A stretch of 64,000 nt of DNA from Bradyrhizobium sp. NP1 (GTDB lineage Bacteria; Pseudomonadota; Alphaproteobacteria; Rhizobiales; Xanthobacteraceae). Shown one piece after another: positions 32,039 to 39,900 of this stretch. The notes beneath the pieces were generated by a model. It was not told the DNA's origin and ran no database searches. It saw nothing but the letters and a program-made list of their open reading frames with translations. Where the stretch lies: the NCBI RefSeq assembly GCF_030378205.1, contig NZ_CP127385.1:6240001-6304000 (forward strand). The letters are read 5' to 3'. Numbering within the stretch: the first letter of the stretch is position 1; each line of letters starts with the position of its first letter. The translations under genes were made by a program, and so were the position numbers.

Positions 32039-33784
32039 TTACTGGGTTAGTCTCGATGCCGCAAGAATAAGGCGGTCGGACGGCGGCATGTTAAAGCGTG
32101 GCTCGATGCCGAGCAGCGGCGCGATGCGGGCAATGACCGCGCCGCCGGTCGGCACCGCGTTCCAGCCCGACGTGATGAAGCCGTAGGTCTCCTTCAGCGC
32201 CTGCGGCTCGTCGATCATGATCAGAAGCTGGTATTGCGGATTGTCCGCCGGCAGGATCGCGGTGAAGGAGTTGAGCACGCGCTTTTTGGCGTAATGGCCG
32301 TTGACGATCTTCTCGGAGGTTCCGGTCTTGCCGCCGACATAGTAGCCGTCGACGTCGGCCTTCTTGGCGGTGCCGATCTCGGCGTTGAGCCGCATCAGGA
32401 AGCGCATCTTGTCCGAGGTTTCCGGCTTGACCACGCGCTTGGCGAGCGCCATCGCCTCCGGCTCGGAGCGCTTCAGGAAGGTCGGCGGGATCAGATAGCC
32501 GCCATTGACCAGCGCGTTGATGCCCATGACCGCCTGTAGAGGCGCCACCGACAAACCTTGTCCGAAGGCGATGGTGACGGTGTTGAGCTCGCCCCAGCGC
32601 CGCGGCACCAGCGGCGAAGCGCTTTCCGGCAATTCGGTGCGCAACCGCTGCAGCTGGCCCATCTTGGCGAGGAACGCCTTGTGCGCCTCGACGCCCTGCC
32701 CGAGCGCAATGCGCGCCGCGCCGATGTTCGACGAATAGGTGAACACCTCCTTGGTGTTGATGTAGCGGCCGAGCGGATGGCTGTCGTGGATGGTGAACTT
32801 GCCATAGTGCAGGTTGCCGCGCGCATCCCACATCGAGTTGAGCGTGATCTTGCCGGAATCCAGCGCCATCGCCAGCGTGAACGCCTTGAAGGTCGAGCCC
32901 ATCTCGTAGACGCCGGTGGTCAGGCGGTTGATGCGATCAGGGTCGTGCGCTTCCTTCGGGTTGTTCGGATCGAAATCCGGCACCGAGACCATCGCCACGA
33001 TCTCGCCGGTCTTGACGTTGGAGACGAGGCCGGAAGCCGCCTTGGCGTGGAACTTCTCCTTCGCCTTCAACAGCTCGTCGCGCAGCGCGTGCTCGACGCG
33101 CAGGTCGACCGACAATTCGACCGGCCGCTGCAGCCGATCGGTGGCAAAGCCCGCGCGATGCAGGTCGGCGAGCCCGTTGTTGTCGAGCCACTTCTCCATC
33201 CCGGCAATGCCCTGGTTGTCGATGTTGACGAGGCCGATCAGGTGCGCGACCTCGTTGCCGGTGGGATAGACGCGCTTGTTCTCGCGCAGGAAGCCGATGC
33301 CGGGAATGCCGAGCCGATGGATCTCCTGCTGCTGCTGCGGCGTGATCTCGCGCTTGAGCCAGGCAAAGCCCTTTCGCGACGACAGGCGTTCGCGCACCTC
33401 CGCGGTGTCGAGGTCGGGCAGCGTCGCGCTCAGAAGCTCGATCGCCTCGTCCTTGTCGATGATGCGCCGCGGCTCGCTGAACAGGCTCGGCGCCTTGACG
33501 TCGGTCGCCAGGATCGCGCCGTTGCGGTCGACGATGTCGGGCCGCGCGGTCGCGATCGCGTCCTGCGAGGCGGTGCGGCGGCCGCCATGGCCGTCGGCGC
33601 CGAGCGCGAACATCACGAGCCGCCCGCCAATCACCGCATAGATCGCGGCAAAGGCGAGCATGGCAAAGCCGACGCGGGCGCGCGCCTTTGCGGTGCGGTC
33701 GACATTGCGCCCGTACAGCAGGCTGCGGATCAGCCGCTGCCGCCACGGCTCTGCCGGCCTCGCTTTGTCGGGAGCCGCGCTCAT
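32039..33784 (-). CDS. ftsI: Septal peptidoglycan transpeptidase FtsI (PBP3)
   Basis: FtsI cross-links septal peptidoglycan and is a beta-lactam target. The 581-residue class B penicillin-binding protein has one N-terminal membrane helix (about residues 38-60), a pedestal domain with the [13 protein letters not shown] motif (81-93), and a transpeptidase domain with the active-site STFK at 297-300, SSN in TYSSNIGAA, and KTGT in GGKTGTSEK. The start overlaps the ftsL stop by 4 bases, showing tight coupling with its partner gene. Confidence 0.97.
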   Translation of the reverse strand: MSAAPDKARPAEPWRQRLIRSLLYGRNVDRTAKARARVGFAMLAFAAIYAVIGGRLVMFALGADGHGGRRTASQDAIATARPDIVDRNGAILATDVKAPSLFSEPRRIIDKDEAIELLSATLPDLDTAEVRERLSSRKGFAWLKREITPQQQQEIHRLGIPGIGFLRENKRVYPTGNEVAHLIGLVNIDNQGIAGMEKWLDNNGLADLHRAGFATDRLQRPVELSVDLRVEHALRDELLKAKEKFHAKAASGLVSNVKTGEIVAMVSVPDFDPNNPKEAHDPDRINRLTTGVYEMGSTFKAFTLAMALDSGKITLNSMWDARGNLHYGKFTIHDSHPLGRYINTKEVFTYSSNIGAARIALGQGVEAHKAFLAKMGQLQRLRTELPESASPLVPRRWGELNTVTIAFGQGLSVAPLQAVMGINALVNGGYLIPPTFLKRSEPEAMALAKRVVKPETSDKMRFLMRLNAEIGTAKKADVDGYYVGGKTGTSEKIVNGHYAKKRVLNSFTAILPADNPQYQLLIMIDEPQALKETYGFITSGWNAVPTGGAVIARIAPLLGIEPRFNMPPSDRLILAASRLTQ

Positions 33785-34185
33785 TGCCTGTCCTCCGGCG
33801 CGTTGACCGAGCCGGTGACGGCGGGATCGGCGGCCTTGTCGGTCGCCTTGGCCTCGATGACGCCGATCATGGCGCCGATCGGATCGGACGTGCCCGGCGG
33901 CACCAGGCTCGGCGGCCGCTCCGGCAGGTTCTTCAGGGAGTCATATTGATTGGCGTTGATCGGCTTCATCGGCAGATGCCGCTCGGCAAGGCCCTGCAGC
34001 CGGAGCGGCGCATCGAGCCTGGCCCATTCCGAACGCAACACCGCGATCGCCTCGCGCTGCTCGCGGATTTCCGCGCGCAGCCGCAGCACGCGCTCGACGC
34101 GCGCGGTGGAGTCCATCTTGATGCGATAGACGTAGCTCGCCGCGAACACCAGCATGCCGATCACGAGGAGGTGGAGGATGCGCAA
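33781..34185 (-). CDS. ftsL: Cell division protein FtsL
   Basis: A 134-residue bitopic protein with a membrane helix at residues 4-20 (LHLLVIGMLVFAASYVY) followed by a coiled coil (RVERVLRLRAEIREQREAIAVLRSEWARL) and a poorly conserved tail. FtsL works with FtsB and FtsQ in the divisome and activates FtsW/FtsI. Sequence similarity in this family is low, so the call rests largely on topology and on the invariable position between rsmH and ftsI. It follows rsmH after 3 bases and overlaps ftsI by 4. Confidence 0.92.
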   Translation of the reverse strand: MRILHLLVIGMLVFAASYVYRIKMDSTARVERVLRLRAEIREQREAIAVLRSEWARLDAPLRLQGLAERHLPMKPINANQYDSLKNLPERPPSLVPPGTSDPIGAMIGVIEAKATDKAADPAVTGSVNAPEDRQ

Positions 34186-34188
34186 CGC

Positions 34189-35181
34189 TCAGCCTCCCCT
34201 CAGCACATCGGAAAGCCGCGGCCAGGACGGCAGCTCGGCTGCCGCATGGGCAGGCGCATCAGTGCGTTCCGCAGCGCGCAGCTTGGCCGAGCGCGCGCGC
34301 GGATTTTTTGCCTCCTCGGCCTCGCCCGGCGTCACCGGCCGCTTGGTCAGGATCGCAAAGCTCGGCGCTACTTGCGCGATTTCGGGCCGGTGCCGGGAGC
34401 CGCCGGCGCTCTTGCCGCGCTCGGCGAAGAAGTTCTTCACGATGCGGTCTTCCAGCGAATGGAACGACACGACCACGAGCCGCCCGCCCGGCCTGAGCAC
34501 GCGCTCGGCCGCCGACAGCGCGCCATGGAGCTCGTCGAGCTCCTCGTTGACGAAGATGCGCAAGCCCTGGAACGTCCGGGTGGCCGGGTGAATGTCACCG
34601 GGCTTGGCGCGGACCACGGAGGCGACGATGTCGGCGAGCGCCCGCGTCGTCGTGATCGGCGCCTGCCGGCGCGCGGCGACAATCGCGCGGGCAACGGTGC
34701 GTGAATGCCGTTCCTCGCCGAAGATGTAGATGATGTCGGCAAGCTCGCGTTCGCTGGCCCTGGCGACCACGTCCGCCGCGGTCGGACCGGCATGGCCCAT
34801 CCGCATGTCGAGCGGACCGTCGAGGCGGAAGGAAAAGCCGCGGCCGGCCTCGTCGAGCTGCATCGAGGAGACGCCGACGTCCATCACGACGCCATCAACG
34901 GCGGCGCAGCCCTGCGCGGCGCACACCTCGGCAAGATTGGAGAAACGGTCCTCGACCAGCGTGAGCCGGCCGTCCGCCCGGTCGACCAGGTCGAAGCCGC
35001 CGGCGATCGCATTGCGGTCGCGGTCGATACCGATCAGGCGGGTTCCCGCGATCTTCAGGATCGCCCGGCTGTAGCCGCCGGCGCCGAAGGTCGCGTCGAC
35101 ATAGACGCCGCCCTCCTTCGGGGCGAGCCAGGCGATGGCTTCGTCCGCCAATACCGGGATATGGCGAGGAACCAGCATCAT
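34189..35181 (-). CDS. rsmH: 16S rRNA (cytosine(1402)-N(4))-methyltransferase
   Basis: RsmH (MraW) methylates C1402 of 16S rRNA at the decoding site. The start at 35181 ([19 protein letters not shown]) gives 330 residues; the frame is open further upstream without family support. SAM-binding [31 protein letters not shown] and DMRMG, and the C-terminal [16 protein letters not shown] and [17 protein letters not shown] are diagnostic. It is the first gene of the division cluster here; the mraZ regulator that often precedes it is absent. Confidence 0.97.
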   Translation of the reverse strand: MMLVPRHIPVLADEAIAWLAPKEGGVYVDATFGAGGYSRAILKIAGTRLIGIDRDRNAIAGGFDLVDRADGRLTLVEDRFSNLAEVCAAQGCAAVDGVVMDVGVSSMQLDEAGRGFSFRLDGPLDMRMGHAGPTAADVVARASERELADIIYIFGEERHSRTVARAIVAARRQAPITTTRALADIVASVVRAKPGDIHPATRTFQGLRIFVNEELDELHGALSAAERVLRPGGRLVVVSFHSLEDRIVKNFFAERGKSAGGSRHRPEIAQVAPSFAILTKRPVTPGEAEEAKNPRARSAKLRAAERTDAPAHAAAELPSWPRLSDVLRGG

Positions 35182-35702
35182 GCGCCGACCCCCGGCTGAT
35201 TCCGGCGGCAAAATTGGAAACTGGACGCGACCGGGCCCATTGCGCCTTATACTCCCGCGCCCGGCCCGGCCGCTCCGGATGGAGCGCCGCAGACGCGCGC
35301 GATCGCCTTCACCGCGGATCCCGGGCCGCAGCCCCTGTTTTCCGCAAGGAATTTGCTGGCCTGCCATTGGGGTCGAACAAACCGCTGCGGCCGTCCCCGG
35401 ACCGGTTTCGGCTCTTCACGACTTAGTAACGGCAGTTAGCGTTAAGAAAGCGTTGAAGCGAATGTTAGAATCGGGACCACTGGTGATGCGTTGTCCACAC
35501 ACTTCCGTCAAAATGCGGCGGACCTGCGCAGTTCCCGGATTGCGCTGCAGCAAGGGTGAATGAATAGTAAACCCCGATCGGTGGTCGTACCGCCGTCCTG
35601 CCCGGCTTGAGTTCAACGATGTCGCTTGGTTCGTTCGTGTCCGATGGTGTTGATTCGAAGCGTCAACGCGCCCTTCCGATTCCCAGGGCCAGCACGAGCA
35701 TG
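35182..35702 (-). promoter_or_regulatory. Divergent promoter region for the division cluster and the amidase
   Basis: About 520 bases hold no convincing gene between the rsmH and amidase starts. At 35442-35456 TTAA-N7-TTGA occurs (on the minus strand TCAA-N7-TTAAC), one base from the CtrA consensus TTAA-N7-TTAAC. It is the best candidate control site for the cluster. A GTTAGCGTTAAG stretch stands just beside it. CtrA control of division genes is known in Caulobacter and rhizobia; use of this site is inference. Frames can be extended 5' of the amidase ATG to 35619, so its true start is uncertain. Confidence 0.4.
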
Positions 35703-36479
35703 CGGACCTTTACCCCGGATTCCTCGATCGCCTCCGACGTGATCCCGTCGGCGAACTATGGCGAGCGCAACAAGGGCCGGCTGCCCGACATGATCCTGCT
35801 GCACTACACCGGCATGCCGGACGTGGAAGCGGCGATCGCCCAGCTTTGCACGCCGGGCACCGACGTCTCGGCCCACTACATCGTGCTCGAGGATGGCCGC
35901 ATCGTGCAGCTCGTTCCCGAAGCCAAGCGCGCCTGGCATGCCGGCGTATCGTCCTGGGCGGGCGAGGACGACATCAACTCCTGCTCGATCGGGATCGAGA
36001 TCGTCAACCGCGGACATGACTGGGGCTATCCGGAGTTCCCGCTGCGCCAGATCGCCGCCGTGATCGCGCTCTGCCGCGGCATCATGCTCCGCCGCAACGT
36101 GCCCTCGCACCGGGTGCTCGCGCATTCCGACGTAGCGCCGGCGCGCAAGAAGGACCCGGGCGAGAAGTTCCCGTGGCATTCGCTGGCCAATTCCGGGGTC
36201 GGTCATTGGGTGCAGCCGGCGCCGATCGTGCGTGGCGAGACGCTCAAGCTTGGCACCATCAGTGACGACGTCGCGCACATGCAACGCGCGCTCGCCAAAT
36301 ACGGCTACGGCGTGCCGGTCACCGGCAAATATGACGGCGCCACCATGGAAGTGGTCTCGGCTTTCCAGCGCCACTTCCGTCCCGCCCGCATCGACGGCGT
36401 CGCCGACCACTCGACGCTCGTCACGCTGCAGGCGCTGCTGGCGAGCCTGCCGCCGGACGCGATCGCCGCAGCGACGTAG
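35703..36479 (+). CDS. N-acetylmuramoyl-L-alanine amidase with peptidoglycan-binding domain
   Basis: An amidase_2-type zinc enzyme that cuts the bond between MurNAc and L-alanine. From the ATG at 35703 (MRTFTPDSSIASDVIPS) it has 258 residues. Zinc and catalytic positions are seen in MILLHYTGM (His), SIGIEIVNRGHDWGYPEF and RVLAHSDVAPARKKDPGEKF (His and Lys). A C-terminal PG_binding_1 domain follows (VAHMQRALAKYGYGVPVTG and FQRHFRPARIDG). The order resembles AmiD/AmpD-like enzymes of wall recycling. No signal peptide is obvious, so a cytoplasmic recycling role is possible. A start at 35619 would add 28 residues. It is divergent from the division cluster. Confidence 0.9.
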   Translation, partial: RTFTPDSSIASDVIPSANYGERNKGRLPDMILLHYTGMPDVEAAIAQLCTPGTDVSAHYIVLEDGRIVQLVPEAKRAWHAGVSSWAGEDDINSCSIGIEIVNRGHDWGYPEFPLRQIAAVIALCRGIMLRRNVPSHRVLAHSDVAPARKKDPGEKFPWHSLANSGVGHWVQPAPIVRGETLKLGTISDDVAHMQRALAKYGYGVPVTGKYDGATMEVVSAFQRHFRPARIDGVADHSTLVTLQALLASLPPDAIAAAT

Positions 36480-36481
36480 CC

Positions 36482-37726
36482 TTAGCCGCGATCGAGCTCG
36501 GCGATCCGCAGCGCATAGAACCGCCGCAGTGGTTCGAGCTGAGTGGCTTCGGCTGCCGCCTGATAGGCCTCGCGGGCCGCTTCCTTGCGGCCGAGCCGGC
36601 GCAACAGATCGGCGCGCACCGCGGGCAGCAGGTCATAGCCGTCGAGATGCCCGCGGGCCTCGATCGAGGAGATCAGATCGAGCGCACGCGCCGGGCCGTC
36701 CACCATCGACACCGCTGCGGCATGATTGAGCTCGACGACCGGCGAGGGGCTGATCCGCAGCAGCACCTCGTAGAGCCCGGCGATCTGCTGCCAGTCGGTT
36801 TCCCGATAGCTCGGCGCGCGCGCATGCAGCGCGGCGATCGCGGCCTGCACCACATAGGATTGCGGCCGGCCCGGTATCCGCAGCGCTTCATCGACGAGCC
36901 GCAAGCCTTCGGCGATCTGATGATAGTTCCACAGCGAGCGGTCCTGCTCCTCGAGCAGCACGATGTCGCCGGCTTCGGTCTCGCGCCCGGCGCGACGGGC
37001 GTCGTGCAGCAGCATCAAGGCGAGCAGTCCCTTGATCTCGCCGCGCGCCGGCACCAGACCGTTGAGCAGACGCGCCAGCCGGATCGCCTCGCGCACCAGG
37101 TCCGGCCGCATCAGCCCTTCGCCTGACGTCGCCACATAGCCCTCGGTGAAGACGAGATAGATGACCGCGAGCACGCCGCGCAGCCGCGGCTCCAGCGCGT
37201 CGCGATCCGGCACCTCGTAAGGGATGCCGGCGAGCCTGATCTTCTGCTTGGCGCGCAACAGGCGCTGCGCCATCGCATCCTCGCCGATCAGGAATGCGCG
37301 CGCGACCTCGGCGGTCGTCAGCCCGCAGACGGTGCGCAGCGTCAGCGCCACCTGCACCTCGGGCGCGAACGCCGGATGGCAGCAGGTGAAGATCAGCCGC
37401 AGCATGTCGTCGTCGAAAACCTGGTCGGCCGCCGCCTCGTCCGCCGGCAGCGCATAAAGCTCGATGTCGTGCGCGAGCGCGCGCTGCCGGTCGCGAAACG
37501 CCGCCTGCCGGCGCAGCCGGTCGATCGCCTTGTTGCGTCCGACATTGACGAGCCAGGCACGCGGATTGGAGGGCGGCGGCTCTGCCGGCCAGCGCTCGAG
37601 CGCCGCGGCAAACGCATCCTGCAGCGCGTCCTGGGCGAGATCGAAATCGCCGACCAGGCGGATCAGCGTCGCAAGCGACCTGCCCGCTTCGTCGCGAAAT
37701 ATCTTTTCGATCTCGCCTGGCGTCAT
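36482..37726 (-). CDS. ECF RNA polymerase sigma factor with C-terminal helical extension (ECF42-like)
   Basis: A 414-residue sigma factor. Residues 1-170 hold sigma region 2 ([35 protein letters not shown]) and region 4 ([20 protein letters not shown]). A long TPR-like extension (the DUF6596 part, for example [16 protein letters not shown] and [19 protein letters not shown]) follows. This architecture and the adjacent YCII/DGPF protein define the ECF42 group, which lacks a classical anti-sigma factor; the extension is thought to control activity. The start at 37726 gives [15 protein letters not shown]. It lies 125 bases after the YCII gene on the same strand, so they probably form one unit. 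Confidence 0.9.
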   Translation of the reverse strand: MTPGEIEKIFRDEAGRSLATLIRLVGDFDLAQDALQDAFAAALERWPAEPPPSNPRAWLVNVGRNKAIDRLRRQAAFRDRQRALAHDIELYALPADEAAADQVFDDDMLRLIFTCCHPAFAPEVQVALTLRTVCGLTTAEVARAFLIGEDAMAQRLLRAKQKIRLAGIPYEVPDRDALEPRLRGVLAVIYLVFTEGYVATSGEGLMRPDLVREAIRLARLLNGLVPARGEIKGLLALMLLHDARRAGRETEAGDIVLLEEQDRSLWNYHQIAEGLRLVDEALRIPGRPQSYVVQAAIAALHARAPSYRETDWQQIAGLYEVLLRISPSPVVELNHAAAVSMVDGPARALDLISSIEARGHLDGYDLLPAVRADLLRRLGRKEAAREAYQAAAEATQLEPLRRFYALRIAELDRG

Positions 37727-37851
37727 GCGGTCGCGCCCATGAATGAGTCTCAGTTCGGGTCTGCGGGCATTGCCCGCAGACCCGTTTGCATATCGGCGCG
37801 CGCGCCCGAACCCGGCCGCTCGGCCCGCGCCCCGGAACAGCAGCGGGGCCA

Positions 37852-38202
37852 TCAATCATAGACCCAGATCGGACGCACCTCGATCGAGCCGATCCGGGCG
37901 CTGGGGATCCGCGCGGCCATGGCAATTGCGGCGTCGAGATCCTTGGCGTCGACCAGATAGTAGCCGGCGAGCTGCTCGCGGGTTTCCGCGAACGGACCGT
38001 CGGTGGTCAGCGTCTTGCCGTCGCGCACGCGCACCGTGGTCGCGGTCGTGGTCGGCCGCAGCCGGTCGCCGGCCTTGAAGTTGCCGCTCTGGATGATGGA
38101 CTGCGTGAAGGCAGCATAGGCTTCCATGTTGTTCTTGGCGGTCGCCGGATCGATCTTCGCGTATTCCGCCTCGTTCTGGTAGATCATCAAGAGGTACTGC
38201 AT
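37852..38202 (-). CDS. YCII/DGPF-domain protein paired with the ECF sigma factor
   Basis: A 116-residue protein starting [16 protein letters not shown] at 38202, with the AGGAG ribosome site before it. The DGPF signature is in [20 protein letters not shown], and the C-terminus has [16 protein letters not shown]-like proteins are small ferredoxin-fold proteins of unclear function that are almost always found next to ECF42 sigma factors. An ECF42-type promoter candidate lies upstream, so this gene is probably the sigma factor's main target. The frame is open upstream, but the longer N-terminus has no family support. Confidence 0.9.
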   Translation of the reverse strand: MQYLLMIYQNEAEYAKIDPATAKNNMEAYAAFTQSIIQSGNFKAGDRLRPTTTATTVRVRDGKTLTTDGPFAETREQLAGYYLVDAKDLDAAIAMAARIPSARIGSIEVRPIWVYD

Positions 38203-38243
38203 GTCACTTGCTCCTGTTGTTGTCGGCTTGTTGCCGACATCCA

Positions 38244-38270
38244 GTCGAACGGGCGCGGGCCAAAACGACA
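38244..38270 (-). promoter_or_regulatory. Candidate ECF42-type promoter of the YCII-sigma unit
   Basis: On the minus strand TGTCGT (38270-38265), 17 bases, then CGAC (38247-38244). The ECF42 motif as I remember it is TGTCGA at -35 and CGA(C/T) at -10, so one base differs. The start codon is about 40 bases downstream. A TGTCGGC-TTGTT-GCCGACA hairpin (38221-38239) would lie in the 5' leader. Together these point to autoregulation. Confidence 0.45.
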
Positions 38271-38343
38271 TCTCCGCGAAAATTATTTTGGCCGACGGAA
38301 AAGCGCGAGTTTCAGGCTCCCGCGCTCGGCACGAGGGGGGACA

Positions 38344-38796
38344 TCATGATCGCGCCTTGGTTTGGGCGGTTTCGGCGAGCCGGCGCTTCAGGTCCCTGAC
38401 TTCCTCGAAGCGGGCCGTGACATCACGCATCACAGCCACGGTTCCGGATGTCTCGCCTCGCTCGTTTCGCAACAACGCAATGGTGAACTCGACCGAGATG
38501 CGCCGTCCGCCCTTGGCCAGCGCCGGCACGGACAACAGATCGCCGTGACCGTATCGGCTCGTTCCCGTCTCCATCGTATGGCGAAAGCCTGTCCAGTGCC
38601 GCGCGCGCAGATTCTCGGGAATGATCAGGTCGAGCGATTGTCCCTCCGCTTCCGCGGGCGAGAAGCCGAAGATGCGCTCTGCGCCGGGATTCCAGAAGGT
38701 GATCAGCCCGTCGCGATCGGTCGCAACGATCGCGTCGGACGCGCTTGCAAGCAACGCGTCGGCAATTCCGGCTGGACTGTTCGTCAAGCTGGCCAT
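38344..38796 (-). CDS. PAS-domain sensor-type protein without output domain
   Basis: A 150-residue protein consisting almost only of one PAS domain: ALLASASDAIVATDRDGLI and FWNPGAERIFGFSPAEAEGQ at the front, then LIIPENLRARHWTGF and the PAC part RISVEFTIALLRNERGETSG, ending in a short charged helix (EEVRDLKRRLAE). The start at 38796 (MASLTNSPAG) is chosen from the domain edge; the open frame extends to 38925. No kinase or cyclase domain follows, so it must signal through a partner, or it is a remnant. It is upstream of and on the same strand as the YCII gene, but the gap contains that gene's own promoter. Confidence 0.82.
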   Translation of the reverse strand: MASLTNSPAGIADALLASASDAIVATDRDGLITFWNPGAERIFGFSPAEAEGQSLDLIIPENLRARHWTGFRHTMETGTSRYGHGDLLSVPALAKGGRRISVEFTIALLRNERGETSGTVAVMRDVTARFEEVRDLKRRLAETAQTKARS

Positions 38797-38928
38797 GTCC
38801 GCTCCATTCGCTGATCTGTCCCCTGCCCATGCACTATATCGGGCATCGACCAGGCCGGTATCAAATGAAGATGCGCGTCGCTTGCGCGCACCCAACCACT
38901 TGACGCGGCGGGATAAAATCATCATGCA

Positions 38929-39370
38929 GGGGCGTCAGTCGGCCGGACGGCCGCTCCGGCAAGCGCCGAAAGGCCGCCGGGGAGGAAAGTCCGGGCTCCA
39001 TCGACATGCGGTGCCGGATAACATCCGGCGGGGGCGACCCCAGGGAAAGTGCCACAGAGAACGAACCGCCCGCCTTTGCCTTCGGGCTTTGGCGGGTAAG
39101 GGTGAAAAGGTGCGGTAAGAGCGCACCGCGGCTCCGGCAACGGGGCCGGCATGGTAAACCCCACCGGGAGCAAGACCGAATAGGGACGGCAACGCGGGCA
39201 GTTCGCGAAAGCGACAACGTCCGCGGGAGCGATGTCAGGCTCGCTGTCCGGGTAGGTTGCCCGAGGCCATGTGCGAACATGGCCCCAGAGGAATGGCCGT
39301 CACGTATCGGCTCGCGCAAGCGGGGCGGTGCCCTACAGAACCCGGCTTACAGGCCGGCTGATGCTCTAAA
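38929..39370 (+). ncRNA. rnpB: RNase P RNA, bacterial class A
   Basis: The catalytic RNA that matures tRNA 5' ends. The universally conserved GAGGAAAGTCCGGGCTCC is at about 38981-38998 and the matching 3' block ACAGAACCCGGCTTACAGG at about 39335-39353. P1 is formed by GGGCGTCAGTCGGCC (38930-38944) and GGCCGGCTGATGCTC (39352-39366), pairing throughout with G-U wobbles. AGGGAAAGTGCCACAGAGA and GGTAAACCCCACCGGGAGCAA are further class A blocks. A TTGACG word at 38900-38905 may be the -35 element. End points are good to within about 10 bases. Confidence 0.96.
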
Positions 39371-39432
39371 AGCGTTTTCAAGCGAAGTGGACTTCCGGTT
39401 CGCGTGAAGAAAACGCGACTAAGAAAGAGAAT

Positions 39433-39473
39433 GAGGGGTTCGGCGCCAGCGCGCCGGACCCCTCGCCATTTTT
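39433..39473 (+). terminator. Terminator between rnpB and the VOC gene
   Basis: GAGGGGTTCGGCGC and GCGCCGGACCCCTC form a 14-base-pair stem with a CAGC loop, followed by a run ending in TTTTT. It ends rnpB and overlaps the stop of the convergent VOC gene. Read on the other strand a weaker T-rich tail (ATTCTCTTTCTT) follows, so it may act in both directions. Confidence 0.88.
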
Positions 39474-39862
39474 CAGGCTGGGTTGAGCGCGCTGATGGTG
39501 ACGTAATATCCGTCAGGGTCCCGGAGCGAAAACTCCGTCGTTCCGGTGTTGGGATTCAGATGTGGCTCCTCTTCCAGGCGGCTGACGAGTGCGCGCGCCC
39601 TTGGCAAAGCCACGTCGAAATTGTCGACCCGGAAGAACAGCAGCAGGCCGTTGCCAGGCTTGGCGTGGTGCGGACTTGTCAACGTGGGATGTTCGTGAGC
39701 ACCCCACGCGTGCAGACAGAGCAGAACCGTTCCGTCGGAGTCGACGATTTGCCCGAAATAGTCGTGCGCCGGCATCGTCTCCGGCAGGCCAAGCAGCGAC
39801 TGGTACCATTTGAAGCTCCTCGGCACGTCAGCGACGCCAATGATCGTCCATATGCGCTTCAT
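39473..39862 (-). CDS. VOC family (glyoxalase/bleomycin-resistance fold) protein
   Basis: A 129-residue single-domain protein with the paired beta-alpha-beta-beta-beta fold. The start is MKRIWTIIGVADVPRSFKWY, the middle HYFGQIVDSDGTVLLCL-like and the end FSLRDPDGYYVTISALN, where RDPDGYY is the usual metal-site edge. Members include glyoxalases, dioxygenases and drug-binding proteins; the substrate cannot be told. It lies between the rnpB terminator and the molybdenum hydroxylase operon, 38 bases after the latter's 3' end, and could be its last gene. Confidence 0.88.
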   Translation of the reverse strand: MKRIWTIIGVADVPRSFKWYQSLLGLPETMPAHDYFGQIVDSDGTVLLCLHAWGAHEHPTLTSPHHAKPGNGLLLFFRVDNFDVALPRARALVSRLEEEPHLNPNTGTTEFSLRDPDGYYVTISALNPA

Positions 39863-39900
39863 GACTTCCTCTGCGGCCGAACGATCATCGGAATTGTTCC

